From Locusta migratoria (taxonomy: Eukaryota; Arthropoda; Insecta; Orthoptera; Acrididae), in contig CM048744.1 in NCBI GenBank assembly GCA_026315105.1, forward strand, positions 345,677,668 to 345,741,667: a DNA stretch of 64,000 nucleotides, given 5' to 3'. Shown here in pieces: positions 34,690-46,359 of this stretch. Position numbers and translations under genes: made by a program. Under the pieces are notes generated by a model. The model did no database searches. It saw nothing but the letters and a program-made list of their open reading frames with translations, and was not told the origin of the DNA. The first letter of the stretch is position 1, and every line of letters begins with the position of its first letter.

Positions 34690-35160
34690 AAAAAGAATAT
34701 ACCGGTGGTTGGAGAGTCTCTCAGTAGCCATAGATAACGCAGGTGGCAAAATCATTGCAATGTCCTTATGTGAAACACAGACTATGTCTTCTGCAACTGG
34801 GAATACTAAACCAGTATTTTTTTCCGAAGGTATGAGACTCCATACTCAGTACCACAAACTACTGACTTCAAGACTTTAGCTAAAAAATATACATTGTTTT
34901 GGAATTTCACCAAAATGTAGTCATCTAACATAACATCCCGCTTCAAGTTAAAAAGCTCTGATGATAAACCCATCTCTGTTTCACTGGATGGCCTTCATCA
35001 TTGTCACTTTCTTCAACACTTTCACACTTGCACTTGAAGCTGTTTTACTTACACACCACTTATTTTTTCATTGTTGACTGTTTTTATACTTCTTTTCTTC
35101 CAGGTCTGTCATTTTCTCAGTCTTTTCTTCGTTAGCTGCTCGGTCTGGTGTCATACATGC
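34690..35160 (-). pseudogene. decayed pogo-like transposase C-terminal region
   Basis: Minus-strand translation, switching frames, gives an acidic/serine-rich stretch, then TEYGVSYLRK. A shifted frame follows with residues like EDIVCVSHKDIAMIL and SMATERLSNHRYI-FPINFGG. Pogo/Tigger-type transposases commonly end with a block of this kind (YEVSFLRK...EDxxxVxxxDIxxxLPxP). The DDE core is missing. It lies inside inverted repeats of pogo type, which supports the call. The plus-strand frame 34682-34879 is its shadow. Confidence 0.4.
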
Positions 35161-35305
35161 ATCTGAGTGAGGCCTATGGTTCTGTTTCACTGTGTGCCAC
35201 ACGCAAGTTTTTCACTGTGTACCAAAGTCACCATAAACTAAAAAATTTGTACAAATCTTAACCTACGTATCTACCAAATCTACAACTGGTAAATATATAG
35301 CTAAT

Positions 35306-38305
35306 GATATGTTGTTGTTATGGTCTTCAGTCCAAAGACTGGTTTGATGCAGCTCTCCACCCTACTCTATCCTGAGAAAGCCTTTTCATCTCCTCATAAG
35401 AATGGCAACCCACATCCATTTGAATCTGCTTACTATACGCGTCTCTTGGTCTCCCTCTGCGATTTTTACCCCACACACTTCCCTCCAATGCTAAATTTAC
35501 GATTCCCCGATGTCTAAGAATGTGTCCCACCAAGCGATCCCTTCTTTTAGTCAGGGTATGCCAAAAATTCCTTTTCTCACCAATTCTGTTCAGTACCTCT
35601 TCATTAGTTATGCGATCTACCCACCTAATCTTTAGCATTCTTCTGTAGCACCACATTTCAAAAGCCTCTATTCTCTTCCTGTCCGCACTGCTTATCGTCC
35701 ATGTTTCACTCCCGTACAAGGCAACACTCCACACAAATGCCTTCAGGAAAGACTTCCTTACACTTTAATTAATATTAGATGTTAGCAAATTTCTCTTTTT
35801 CAAAAATGCTTTTCTTCCCATTGCCATTCTGCATTTTATATCCTCTGTACTGCGACCATCGCCTGTTATTTTACTACCCAAGTAACAAAACTCATCTACC
35901 ACCTTCATTGTTTCGTTACTTAATCTAATTCCTTCAGCATCGCCTGATTTTCTAAGACCGCATTCCATTATTTTGTTTTGCTCTTGTTAATATTCATTTT
36001 ATTTGCTCTCTTCAACACACTGTCCATTCCATTCAACTGCTCTTCCAGGTCCTTTGCTGTCTCTGACAGAATTACAATGTCATAAGCAAAACGCAATGTT
36101 TTTATTTCTTCCCCATGAACTTTAATCCCAATTCCAAATGTTTCCTTGCTTTCCTTCACCGCCTGCTCGATGTACAAATTGAATAACATCGGAGAAAGGC
36201 TACAACTCTGTCTTACTCCCTTCCCAACTGATGCTTCCCTTTCATGCCCTTCGAGTCTAATAACTGCGATCTGGCTTTTGTACAAGTTGTAAATAACTCT
36301 GCTTTCCCTGTATTTTATCCCTGCTGGCTTCAGAATTTGAAAGAGTGTATTCCAGTCAACACTGTCAAATGCTTTCTCCAAATCTACAAAAGCTAAAAAT
36401 GTAGGTTTGCCTTTCCTTAATCTATCTTCTAAGATAAGACGTAAAGTGAGTATTACCTCCCGGGTTCCTACGTTCCTCCTGAATCCAAACTGATCTTCCC
36501 CGAGGTCAGTTTCTACCAGCTTTTCCATTCTCCTATAGATAATTCATGTTAAAATTTTGCAACCATGACTTATCAAACTGATGGTTCTGTAATTTTCACA
36601 CCTGTCTGCCCCTGATTTCTTTGGAATGGGGATTATTACATTTTTCTTACAGTCTGAGGGTATTTCACCTGTCTCATACATCCTACACACCAGTTCAAAT
36701 AGTTTTGTCATGGCTGGCTCTCCCAGAGACTTTAGTAGCTCTGAGGGTATGTCATCTACTCCTGGGGCCTTGTTCCGACCTAGGTCTTTCAGGGCTCTGA
36801 CAAATTCATCTCTCAGTATAGTATCTCCTATGTCATCTTGATCTACTTCCTCTTCCCTTCCTACATCATCGTCTCTAAGTTCATTTCCTTTGTAGAGCTG
36901 TTCTATGTACTCTTTCCACCTTTCAGCTTTCCCTTCTTTGCTGAGAACTGGTTTTCCACCAGAGTCCTTTATATGCATAGAGCTGTTTTTCTTATCTCCA
37001 AATGTTTCTTTTATTTTCCTGTAGGCTGTATCTATTTTTCCCCTATTTATACATTCTTCTACAGATTTGCATTTGGCTTCTAGGCACTCCTGCTTAGCTA
37101 TTTTGCACTTCCTGTCAATCTCATTTCTTCTGTTTTTTCTACTGTTTTATTTCCCCCTGTTTCTGTCAATTTTTGCTTAAATCCCCCTCTGAATTTCTCC
37201 AGAACTTCCCTCTTCTTCAGTTTTTTCAGTTTCAGCCTACAGTTCATGACTAACAAGTTATGGTCAGAGTCTATACCTGCCCCTGGGTACGTCTTGCAGT
37301 TTATAACCTGGTTCCGGACTCTATGTCTTACCATTATAAAATCTATCTGATACCTTCCGGTTCTCCTGGTCTCTTCCAAGTATATAACCTTCTTTCGTGA
37401 TTCTTAAACCAGGTGTTTGTTAAGATTAAATCATGTTCCGTGCAAAATTCTACCAGGCGAGTTCCTCTTTCATTCCTTTTGCCCAGTCCATATTCACCTA
37501 CTATTTTTCCTTCCCTTCCTTTTCCTACAACCGAATTCCAGTCTCCCATCACAATTAAGTTTTCCTCTCTCTTAACTGTCTGAATAATTTCCTTTAGCTC
37601 CTCATATATTTCTTCGATTTCCTCATCATCGACAGAGCTAGTTGGCATATAAACCTGTACTACTGTTGTCGGTGTTGGCTTCGTATCTATCTTTACAATG
37701 ATAATGCGATCACTGTGCTGCTCATAGTAGTTTACCCGCATTCCTATTTTCTTATTCCTTATCAGTCCTACTCCTGTGATACCCCCAACTGATTTTGTAT
37801 TTATAATCCTGTACTCACCTGACCAGAAATCCTGTTCATCCTGCCACCGAACTTCACTAATCCCCACTATATCTAACTTCAACCTATCCATTTCCCTTTT
37901 TAAATTTTCTAATTTTCCTACCCGATTAAGGGATCTAACATTCCACGCTCCGATCCGTAGAATGCCAGTATTATCTTTCCTGATGACAACATCCTCCTGA
38001 GTAGTCCCCGCCCGGAGATCCGAATGGGGGACTATTTTACCTCTGGAATATTTTACCCGAGAGGATGCCATCATCATATTTTCATACAGTAGAGCTGCAT
38101 GTCCTCGGGAAAGTAACGGCTGTAGTTTCCCCTTGCTTTCAGCCGTTCGCAGTAGCTGTGTGGCAAAGCCACATTAGCTGATGTTAAAAGGCCAGCTCAG
38201 TCAATCATCCAGACTGTTGCCCCTGTAACTACTGAAAAGGCTGCTGCCCCTCTTCAGGAACCACACGTTTGTCTGGCCTCTCCAGAGATACCCCTCCGCT
38301 GTGGG
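35306..38305 (-). mobile_element. RTE-like LINE, near full length, minus
   Basis: The element is ~3.0 kb. Its 3' end at 35311 has the GTTGTTGTTA tail and its 5' UTR runs to GCTGTGG at ~38304. The same UTR recurs at 47.78-47.98 kb, where it extends a little further, so this copy is slightly 5' truncated. GATAT on both sides (35306-35310, 38306-38310) may be a short target duplication. Confidence 0.85.
35327..38077 (-). pseudogene. RTE-like endonuclease/reverse transcriptase, frameshifted
   Basis: Minus-strand pieces run in order. 38077-37343 is the apurinic-type endonuclease (GAWNVRSLNRVGKLENL, ISEVRW, LIVMGDWNSVVG), starting at MMMASSRVKYSRG. 37379-37098 holds DSDHNLLVMNCRLKLKKL. 36978-36544 is the linker and start of RT (NKAPGVDDIPSELL, GADRCENYRTISLISHG). 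36528-35968 is the RT core (FVDLEKAFDSVDW, GVRQSCSLSPMLFNLYIEQA, LRFAYDIVIL). 35968-35765 is FCYLGSKITGDGRSTEDIK. 35734-35327 is the C-terminal region (YGSETWTI, RRMLKIRWVDRITNEEVL). The catalytic FADD is FAYD, so the polymerase would be dead even without the frameshifts. An intact protein would exceed 900 residues. Confidence 0.85.
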
Positions 38306-38585
38306 GATATGTATCTTACCACAAAACATAATATTTCTTTTAGCCGTATGTTATTTCGAAAATATTAAACTTACAAAGAGACGTTAACTGTAGCTTCTGA
38401 CCACCGAAAACTATTAATAACGCATAGAAACAAGAAAATCAACCAAAATGTCCACCATTACACTCAAAATGTATTTGATCATAATAAGCATACAGGGATA
38501 ACAACAAGTAAAAAAAGTAACTAAAATCAATTGAGGTGGGATGTTTCACTGAGTACCGTGTTTCACTGTGTACTACTGTCCCATA

Positions 38586-39201
38586 CTTATCGTTATTCGT
38601 GTGTCAAATGTTTCATATGTACGAAAATTCGACAAACATTTTAACATGTTGTTTGCCTGATCGCTTGCACACATTTGCTTCGTGCAATTCCATCACGACG
38701 ATAAGGAACAATCGAGAATGAACAATGAACGCCACGTGTGATGATAGAGCTACTAGCGACTAGCGGTCACACAAGTCGACAGCCGCTCTTCGTAGCGGCT
38801 ACTAAAACTGAACCTGCTCAATTCCAGTCGCCACAGAGTTTTAGTTGTCGAGTGAGAAGCAGAAACTATTATCTCACACGAAGCGAAAATTTTCTACTGT
38901 TCACGCAACTGCGACAAAAATTGCACCGTGCCTCGCACCTTCAGTGATCATCCGCAGTCAACAAAGAGCGTAGGCAAAAAATTCCTTTTTATTCAGGTCT
39001 TCAAGATGACCATCATCTTTTAATCGACCTTGAACGTGTTCGATGCGAAGAGACATCTCACAGGGGACACCTTTGACCTCGAAGGCTACGAACCGCACGA
39101 AGCCACGCTTAGAATAACGAGCAACCATAAACATAACAGAGGAGTGCGTCATTTCCATGCAAAACGCCGCACTTGTCTGCTTAGCGGCACTAGATGGTGG
39201 C
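38586..39201. other. no gene recognised
   Basis: The minus frame 38958-39236 (92 aa) resembles no family I know. A short hairpin AGCCGCT-CTTCGT-AGCGGCT sits near 38780. Confidence 0.4.
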
Positions 39202-39213
39202 ATAGTGTAGCTG

Positions 39214-39587
39214 ATTAATTTTGACAACATTGTCATAGGAAAAAAACAGCGATCTATTTGATACGATCAATATACAAAAAACAGTCTTGATCGCAGAAAT
39301 TGACAGTTTCAATTAACCGGTTCCGACCTGGTGTAGGTCATCTTCGGAATTACAAACAGCCCATGTGGCCAGTGCTGCACTCGGCTGGGCTGGGCTGTCC
39401 TGGGCTGTTCTGCTGACAGTGAACAGTTGCCTGCTGGCAGCAGAACAGCGCAGGACAGCCCAGCCCAGCCGAGTGCAGCACTGGCCACATGGGCTGTTTG
39501 TAATTCCGAAGATGACCTATACCAGGTCGGAACCGGTTAATTGAAACTGTTAATTTCTGCGATCAAGACTGTTTTTCGTATATTGAT
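39214..39587. mobile_element. foldback element, 151-bp arms, 13-bp TSD (Penelope-related?)
   Basis: Arms 39265-39415 and 39438-39588 are near-perfect inverted repeats with a 22-bp loop. The whole is flanked by CATAGTGTAGCTG at 39201-39213 and 39588-39600. Each arm contains GAAGATGACCT.....AGGTCGGAACC, the stem motif seen in the Penelope-like ends. There is no coding content. Confidence 0.85.
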
Positions 39588-39667
39588 CATAGTGTAGCTG
39601 CACTACCCACTGCTCCAGTTGCGTAAGTGGTATAGCTGCAGCACGTATTTGTGTCTTACAGTGTTCG

Positions 39668-41990
39668 CAACTACACGGGATACTCTGCAAATTACTTTTA
39701 AGTGCATGGCAGAGAGTTCACCGAACCACCATTATACTATTTATCTCCCATTCCATTCTCGAATAGCGCGCGGGAAGAAAGAACACCTGAATCTCTCCGT
39801 TCGAGCTCTGATTTATCCTAATTTATTCTGATGATCGTTTCTACCTATGTAAGTGGGAGACAACAATATATTTTCGCATTCGGGGGAGAATGTTGGCGAT
39901 TGTAGTTCCGTAAGTAGCCCACACCGCAGCTATAAGCGCCGCTGTTGTAATGATTCCCATCCCAGATCCTGTATCATTTCCGTAACGCTGTCTCCCCTCT
40001 ATCGTGACAATACGAAACGAGCTGCCCTTCTATGGACTCTTTCGATGTCCTCCGTCAAGCCCACCTGATAAGAATCCCACACTGGGCAGCAATACTCCAA
40101 AACTGGACGGACAATCGTAGTGTATGCAGTTTCTTTTGTAGTTCTGTTGCATCTTTTAAGGGTTCTGCCAATAAAACGCAGTCTCTGGTTCGCCTTTCCC
40201 ACGACATTATATACGCGTTCTTTCCAATTTAAGTCTGAAGTAATAGTAATTTCTAGGTATTTTGTGGAGTTGACGGCCTTCACTTTTGATTGATTTATCT
40301 TGTAAACAAAGTTTAACGGATTTCTTTTCGTATTCATGGGGACGACTTCACACTTCTCATTATTTTGAGTCAATTGCCAATTTCTACACCATACTGATAT
40401 CTTATCAGATCGTTCTGCAGTTGGTTTTGATCCTCAGATGATTTCACTAGACGATAAATAACGGCGTCATCTGCAAACAACCTAGGAGAGCTACTTAGAT
40501 ATTTCCCTTACTCGTTTATATAAATAAGGAACAGCAGAGGACCAATAACACTACCCTGTGGAACGCCCGATATCACCTCTGTTTTAGTCGATGCCTTACC
40601 ATCGATTACTACGAACTGTGTCCTCTCTGACAGGAAATCCCCTATCCAATCGCAAATTTGGGGCGATATACAATAACTACGCAATTTGATTAATAGCCGT
40701 ATGTGAGGTACGGTGTCAAAAGCCTTCTGGAAATTAAGAAATACGGAATCGATTTGCGAACCCTTGTCGATAGCACCCATCACTTCGTGTGAATAAAGAG
40801 CTAGTTGTGTTTCGAATGAACGATATTTTCTAAATCGGTGTTGACCTTGTGTCAATAGATCATTCTGTTCGAGATAATTAATAATATTTCAATACAGGAT
40901 ATGTTCCAATACCCTGCTGCAAATTGATGCCAATAAAATAGGCCTATAGTTTAGTGGGTTACTCCTACTGCCTCTCTTGAATATAGGTGTGACCTGTGCA
41001 ACTTTCGAATCTTTTGGTGCAGATCCTTCTATGAGAGGGCAGTTGTTTATGGCTGTTTAAGTAAGGAGTTATCGCTTCAGCATAATGATTGAAATCTAAT
41101 GGGTATACAATCCGGACCAGACTTGTTCTTGTTAAGTGATTTTAGTTGCTGCACGGCTTCGATGATATCTACTTCTACGTTACTCATTACGGCCTCTGTT
41201 CGAAATTCGAAATGTGGAATATTTGTTTCGTCTTCTTTGGTGACTGAGTTTCTAAAAGCTATGTTTAGTAACTTTGCTTTAGTAGCGCTGTCATCGGCAG
41301 GATCGCCATTACTATCACCTAGTGAGGGTATTGTTTGTGTTTTGCCCCTAATATATGTAACATCAAAATCTCTTTGGGTTTTCACTCAAATTTCGGGAAA
41401 GAGTTTCGTTGTGATAAGTATTGTAGGCATCTCGCATTGAAATCCTCGCTAAATTTCGAGCTTCTGTGTAGGATCGCCAATCCTGGGGATTTTGTGTTCG
41501 TTTAAATTTAGTATGCGTTTTCCTTTGCTTTTGCGTCTGTGTCCTGACCTGTTTTGTGTACCAAGGGGGATCGCCTTCTTCTTTTATTAATTTATTTGGT
41601 ATAAAACTGTCAATTGCTGTCGATACCACATGTTTGAATTTGAGCCATATCTGGTCTACACCTACGTTTAGAGTTAGAAACGTGCAGAATCTGTCTTTCA
41701 AAAAGCAATGTATTTTATTTCTATCTGCTTTCCGGAACAAATATACGTTTCGTTTATATGTGGTAACTTTAGGACTTTCGATATTCAATCTCGCTACGAC
41801 AGCTCTGTGTTCATAACTACCTGTGTCCGTTTTGATGCTCGTTATGAGCTCAGAATTATTTGTTACTAAGATATCAAGGGTGTTCTCTCATACATTTACA
41901 ATTCTAGTTGGCTCATGAACTAATTGTTCGAAGTAACTTTCAGAGAATGCGTTGAGTACAATTTCGCACTACGTTTTATGCGTACCTCCT
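39668..41990 (-). pseudogene. CR1-like LINE, minus, decayed
   Basis: Minus-strand pieces run in order. Near 41.8-41.9 kb is the end of an endonuclease. 41788-41363 is the linker (NIESPKVTTYKRNVYLF, DPPWYTKQVRTQTQKQRKTH). 41385-41077 holds QLKSLNKNKSGPDCIPIRF. 40855-40508 is the RT (FLNFQKAFDTVPHIRLL, VPQGSVIGPLLFLIYIN). 40373-39999 is the thumb and C-terminus (STKYLEITITSDLNWKERV, RPVLEYCCPVWD). Motif A has N for the catalytic D (FLNF), and the FADD block near 40.46 kb is broken. The 3' end carries ACTACACGGGATACTCTG. Confidence 0.8.
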
Positions 41991-42130
41991 GATTGTGAGA
42001 ACCGTGTTCAGTTCAGTGATATTATGAAGAAAATTATTCCTACGCACGTGGTCCAAATATTAGGGACCAAATTGCGATGTGATGAAAATGGAATAACAGC
42101 GGGGCCGAGAATATGGAGTTTGCGAATATA

Positions 42131-42793
42131 CCGGTTGATCAAAAAGTCAGTATAAATTTGAAAACTTAATAAATCACAGAATAATGTAGATAGAGAGGTA
42201 AAAATTGACACGCATGCTTGGAATGACGTGGGGTTTTATTAGAACAAATACAAAGTATTGCTAGACGCATGAAAGATCTCTTGCGCGCGTCGTTTGGTGA
42301 TGATCGTGTGCTCAGCCGCCACTTTCGTCATGTTTGGCCTCCCAGGCCCCCAGACCTCAGTCCGTGCGATTATTGGCTCTGGGGTTACCTGAAGTCGCAA
42401 GTGTATCGTGATCGACCGACATCTCTAGGGATGCTGAAAGACAACATCCGACGCCAATGCCTCACCATAACTCTGGACATGCTTTACAGTGCTGTTCACA
42501 ACATTATTCCTCGACTACAGCTATTGTTGAGGAATGATGGGGAACGTATTGAGTATTTCCTGTGAAGAACATAATCTTTGCTTCGTCTTAATTTGTTATG
42601 CTAATTATTGCTTTTCTAATCATTTTTTAACTTTTTTTTTCTTTTTCCATTTCTCCTTCCCCCCTTTTTTTTTTCTTTTTACTAATAAAACCCCATGTCA
42701 TTCCAAGTATGTGTGTCAATTTTTACCTCTCAATCTACATTATTCCGTGATTCATTAAGTTTTCAAATTTATACTGACTTTTTGATCACCCGG
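42131..42793 (+). mobile_element. mariner-like element, internally deleted, 112-bp TIRs
   Basis: The terminal inverted repeats are 42131-42242 and 42682-42793 (CCGGTTGATCAAAAAGTCAG and its partner), differing at only a handful of bases. TA lies outside both ends (42129-42130, 42794-42795). The frame 42269-42565 encodes the last ~98 residues of a transposase: HFRHVWPPRPPDLSPCDYW, LWGYLKSQVY, and the tail MLYSAVHNIIPRLQ up to the stop. The N-terminus and first catalytic residues are missing. It is a deletion derivative that could only move with help. Confidence 0.9.
42269..42565 (+). pseudogene. mariner-like transposase C-terminal fragment
   Basis: This open frame of ~98 codons has no native start and ends at a stop close to the family's usual C-terminus (RIEYFL). 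PPDLSPCDYWLWGYLK holds the region of the last catalytic residue. The frame is uninterrupted, so the deletion is recent relative to other relics here. Confidence 0.8.
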
Positions 42794-42795
42794 TA

Positions 42796-43136
42796 TTATT
42801 ATTAAAACTCATAATGGCGACGTTACGCTGGATAGATATACGGAACATGAACGTGAGGGTACACGATATTCGTCTCCATAGGAAGAGGAACAGTAAAGTC
42901 ACAGTGAGTACGGAAGTGACTGTAATGAGATGTGCACATTGTTCTCAGACACTTCATCGAAATCCCGCATCTGCATTCTGAGACTAATATAAGCACTTTG
43001 AGGTGTGTGCCACTGCTGTATGTTTTGCGCTATTATAACTAATTTACTTTAAGCAGAGAGTTTTAGGCGCTGCGATTTGAATATGTAATGATACACTGAC
43101 GCTATTGAATTGCATATATTTTGCTTCCTTCCTACT
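42796..43136. other. no gene recognised
   Basis: Short sequence between the mariner-like element and a CR1-like copy; nothing was supported. Confidence 0.4.
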
Positions 43137-44145
43137 GATGTCTTGCATTTCTTGATTTCCAGAAGGCTTTTGACACCGTACCTCACCGTATCTTTTAATC
43201 AAATTGCGTGGTTATGGTATATCGTCCCAAATTTGCGATTGGATAGGGGATTTCCTGTCACAAAGGACACAGTTCGTAATAATCGAATAAAACAAGGGTT
43301 ATATCGGGCGTTCCACAGGGTAGTGTTATTGGTCCTCTGCTGTTCCTTATTTACGTAAACGATTCAGGGGAAAATCTAAGTAGCTCTCTTAGGTTGTTTG
43401 CAGATGACGCCGCCATTTACCGACTAGTACAATCATCTGAAGGTCAAAACATACTGCAGAACGATCTGAATACGATATCAGTATGGTGTAAAAATTGGCA
43501 ATTGACTCTAAATAATGAGAAGTGTGAAGTCGTCCACATAAGTACGAAAAGAAATCCGTTAAACTTTGTTTACAAGATAAGTCAATCAAAAGTGAAGGCC
43601 GTAAACTCCACAAAATACCTAGGAATTACTATTACTTCCGACTTAAATTGGAAAGAACACGTAGATAATGTCGTGGGAAAGGCGAACCAAAGACTGCGTT
43701 TTATTGGCAGAACCCTTAAAACATGCAACAGAACTACAAAAGACACTGTATACACTACGATTGTCCGTCCCCAAAGAAATGAGGCTCGTTTCGTATTGTC
43801 ACTATACAGGGGAGACAGCGTTACGGAAATGATACAGGATCTGGGATGGGAATCATTACAAAAACGGCGCTTATCGCTGCGGCGTGGGCTACTTACGAAA
43901 CTCCAATCGCCAACATTCTCCTCCGAGTATGAAAATATATAGTTGACTCCCACTTACATAGGTAGAAATGATCATCAGAATAAAATACGAGAAATCAGAG
44001 CTCGATCGGAGAGTTTCAGGTGTTCTTTCTTCCCGCGCGCTATTCGAGAATGGAATGGGAGGTAAATAGTATAATGGTGGTTCGATGAACCCTCTGCCAG
44101 GCAATTAAATGTAATTTGCAGAGTATCGCGTGTAGATGTACTTTG
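43137..44145 (+). pseudogene. CR1-like LINE, plus, 5' truncated
   Basis: It starts inside RT motif A (CISFLISRRLLTPYL is the shifted form of FLDFQKAFDTVPH). The frame 43394-43942 reads FADDAAIYRLVQSSEGQN, VWCKNWQLTLNNEKCEVVH, STKYLGITITSDLNWKEHV and VLSLYRGDSVTEMIQDLGW. A deletion removes the VRP-LEYCCPVWD block. It ends in TGTAGATGTA at ~44142. Orientation is opposite to the copies at 39.7 and 58.6 kb. Confidence 0.8.
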
Positions 44146-44815
44146 TTCCTCTCTGTTAAAATGTTACTTCAGGTACAATGCAACGTTATACATGGAAATG
44201 ACGCACACACCACTGTCCTGTTTATGACTGCCTGTTATTCCTAGCATGGCTTCTTGCGGTTCCTAGCGTTCGAGGCCAGAGGTGTCCCTTGTCAGCAACT
44301 GTGACCAAAATGTTGTGACGTGTAAGATAGCGAGGTAGCGGACTGTGCTTGAGTCACGCTACGGCGCCAGACCCCCGCCAACCATCCCCAGCAGCCAAAG
44401 GGCAGCGCATTCCAGAGGTCTGTTCCTCCTAATGGCCATTGCTGGAAGGCCGGCCACTCAACTCTCGACTGGAGCCCCTCCACAGGAGGGAGATCTAGAC
44501 GTGGATAGCGTAAACGTAAAACCGGACCTCGGTCCACGATAGCAGCTGCTAAAATCACAGATAATTAGCTAAGTGGGCAGGAGAGTGCAAAAAGGAAAGG
44601 GACTTGAGCATGGTGGTTACAAATTATCTGGCTGCGTTCCGAGTGCTGCAGTTCGGGCTGTATACATCGCAGCATGCTCAAACTTCGTGGGTATGTTCAG
44701 TAATTGAGGGGGTCACGGATTATGACGTAATAAATTATAGTTCCATTTTCTGCCATCAGGCGAAAATATGACGTTGTAAGCAGTCAGAATGAGAAGTGTT
44801 TCTGGTTTGACATCA
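44146..44815. other. no gene; GC-richer stretch of unknown origin
   Basis: 44.29-44.55 kb is GC-richer, with overlapping frames on both strands that look like nothing familiar. A transposon end is possible. Confidence 0.35.
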
Positions 44816-46087
44816 GTATGCTGTTTGATCAGTTCCGATTCAGGAGAAAAGTACGGATACGGGAGGCAATACTTACCTTACGACTTATATTAGATTAAGG
44901 AAAGGCAAACCTGTATTTGTACCTTTTGTAGATTTGGAGAAATCAGCAGGAGTAAAATATAGGGAACGTGAAGGTAATTTTCAACTTGTACATTAACCAA
45001 ACAGCTGTTATCAGACTTGAAGGGCATGAAAGGGATGCAGTGGTTGCGGAGTAAGACAGGGTTGTAGCCTTTCTCCAGTGTTATTCAATTTGTACATTGA
45101 CGAAGCTATAAAGTAAAGCAAAGAATAAATTTGGAGAAGGAATTAAATTTCAGGATGAAGAAATAAAAACATTGAGTTTTGCTGATGACATTGTAATTCT
45201 GTCAGAGACAGCAAAGAACCTAGAAGAGAATTGAACGGAATGGACAGTAAGTTGAAATGAGCGTATAAGATGAACATTAACAACAACAAAACTAGGGTAA
45301 TGGAGTGCAGTCTAAGAAAATCAGACAATGCTAAAGGAATTAGATCAGGTAACGGAACAATAAAGGTGGTAGATCAGATTTGTTACTTGGACAGTAAAAC
45401 AAAATATTATTATCGCAGTGCAGGGGATATAAAATGCAGAATGTAGCCGGCCGCAGTGGCCGAGTGGTCTGCGGCGCGCCAATCACAGTCTGCACGGCCG
45501 CTACGGCCGGGGATTCGAATCCCCCCCTCGGGCATGTAGGTTTGTGTCGTCATTAGTATAAGGTAGTTCATAAGTAGTTTGTAAGTTTAGGGACTGATGA
45601 CCCCCAGTTTTAACAAACATTTGAACAATTTGCAGAATGGCAATGAGAAGGAAAGCGTTTTTCAAAAAGAGAAAATTTGTTAACATCGAATATTAATTTA
45701 AGTGGCAGGAAGACCTCTCTGAAGGCATCTGTATTGTACGGGAGTAAAACTTGGACGATAATAGTTTAGACAAGAAGAGGATAGAGGCTTTTGAAATGTG
45801 GAGCTACAGAAAAATGTTGAAGATTAGGAAGACCGCGAAACTAATGAAGAGGTATTAAACAGAATTGGGGAGAAAAGGAATTTTTGGCATACCTTGACTA
45901 AAAGAAGGGATCGATTGGTAGGATACATTCTTAGACATCAAGGAATCGTGAATTTAGCATTGGAGGGAAGCGTGTGGGGTAAAAACCGCAGAGGAAGACC
46001 AAGAGACGAATATAATAAGCAGATTCAGCTGGATGTGGGTTGCTGTTCTTATGAGGAGATGAAGAGGCTTTCTCAGGATAAAGGTTA
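44816..46087 (+). pseudogene. RTE-like LINE, plus, both ends truncated
   Basis: The plus strand starts inside the RT (DQF-FRRKV-IREAILT) and continues with an internal deletion after FVDLEK. Then come IYEAIK-KQRINLEKEL-like remnants, LSFADDIVILSETAKNLEE and MECSLRKSDNAKGIRSG. A SINE lies at 45444-45630, and the C-terminal RRDRLVGYILRHQGIVNLAL with SVWGKNRRGRPRDEY follows (frame 45894-46088). It stops at LSQDKG without the GTT tail. It is inactive. Confidence 0.8.
45444..45630 (+). mobile_element. SINE-A, plus, inside RTE, 9-bp TSD
   Basis: The full element is flanked by TGCAGAATG at 45435-45443 and 45631-45639. Confidence 0.9.
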
Positions 46088-46359
46088 GTTGTTTGACGAC
46101 GCTTGTTGGCGTTGTTTGTGGAGTGACAGGGGTTAAGACAGTTGGTTTTCCGTATGAAGTGCAGAAGCTATCGGGAAGAAAGACTGCGCACTGCCGGAAA
46201 AGTTGTTTTATCAAAACGGTAAAACAGCAGGTCTGCATTGAGGAAATATTGCCGTCAGAAACAGCTGCAAAGAGACCCCAAGTCAATAAATTGGCTGAAG
46301 GATATGACGAAGGAATTTTAAGAAAGAGGTGAGTTGGGTGAATAAGACGTCCTTTACCC
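46088..46359. other. unassigned sequence, possibly N-terminal part of the following transposon
   Basis: The frame 46093-46332 is open, but I do not recognise it. It directly precedes the mariner-like relic and could be part of it. Confidence 0.3.

Larger units (their letters stand above)
34129..38583. mobile_element. pogo-like DNA transposon carrying later insertions
   Basis: The terminal inverted repeats are GAAAGTAGTACACAGTGAAAC at 34132-34152 (the terminus starts GGGG at 34129) and its complement at 38560-38583 (one internal mismatch, plus one at the outermost base). TA lies immediately outside both ends (34127-34128, 38584-38585), the target duplication of the Tc1/mariner/pogo group. The TTTCACTGTGTACC motif recurs subterminally (about 34315, 35190, 35210, 38545). 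Removing the SINE (34399-34596) and the RTE-like LINE (about 35306-38305) leaves ~1.25 kb of element, which includes a decayed minus-strand transposase tail. Confidence 0.75.

Noticed and set aside
38958..39236. 92-codon minus-strand frame
   Set aside because: No recognisable domain, and its upstream end lies in the left flank of the foldback element.
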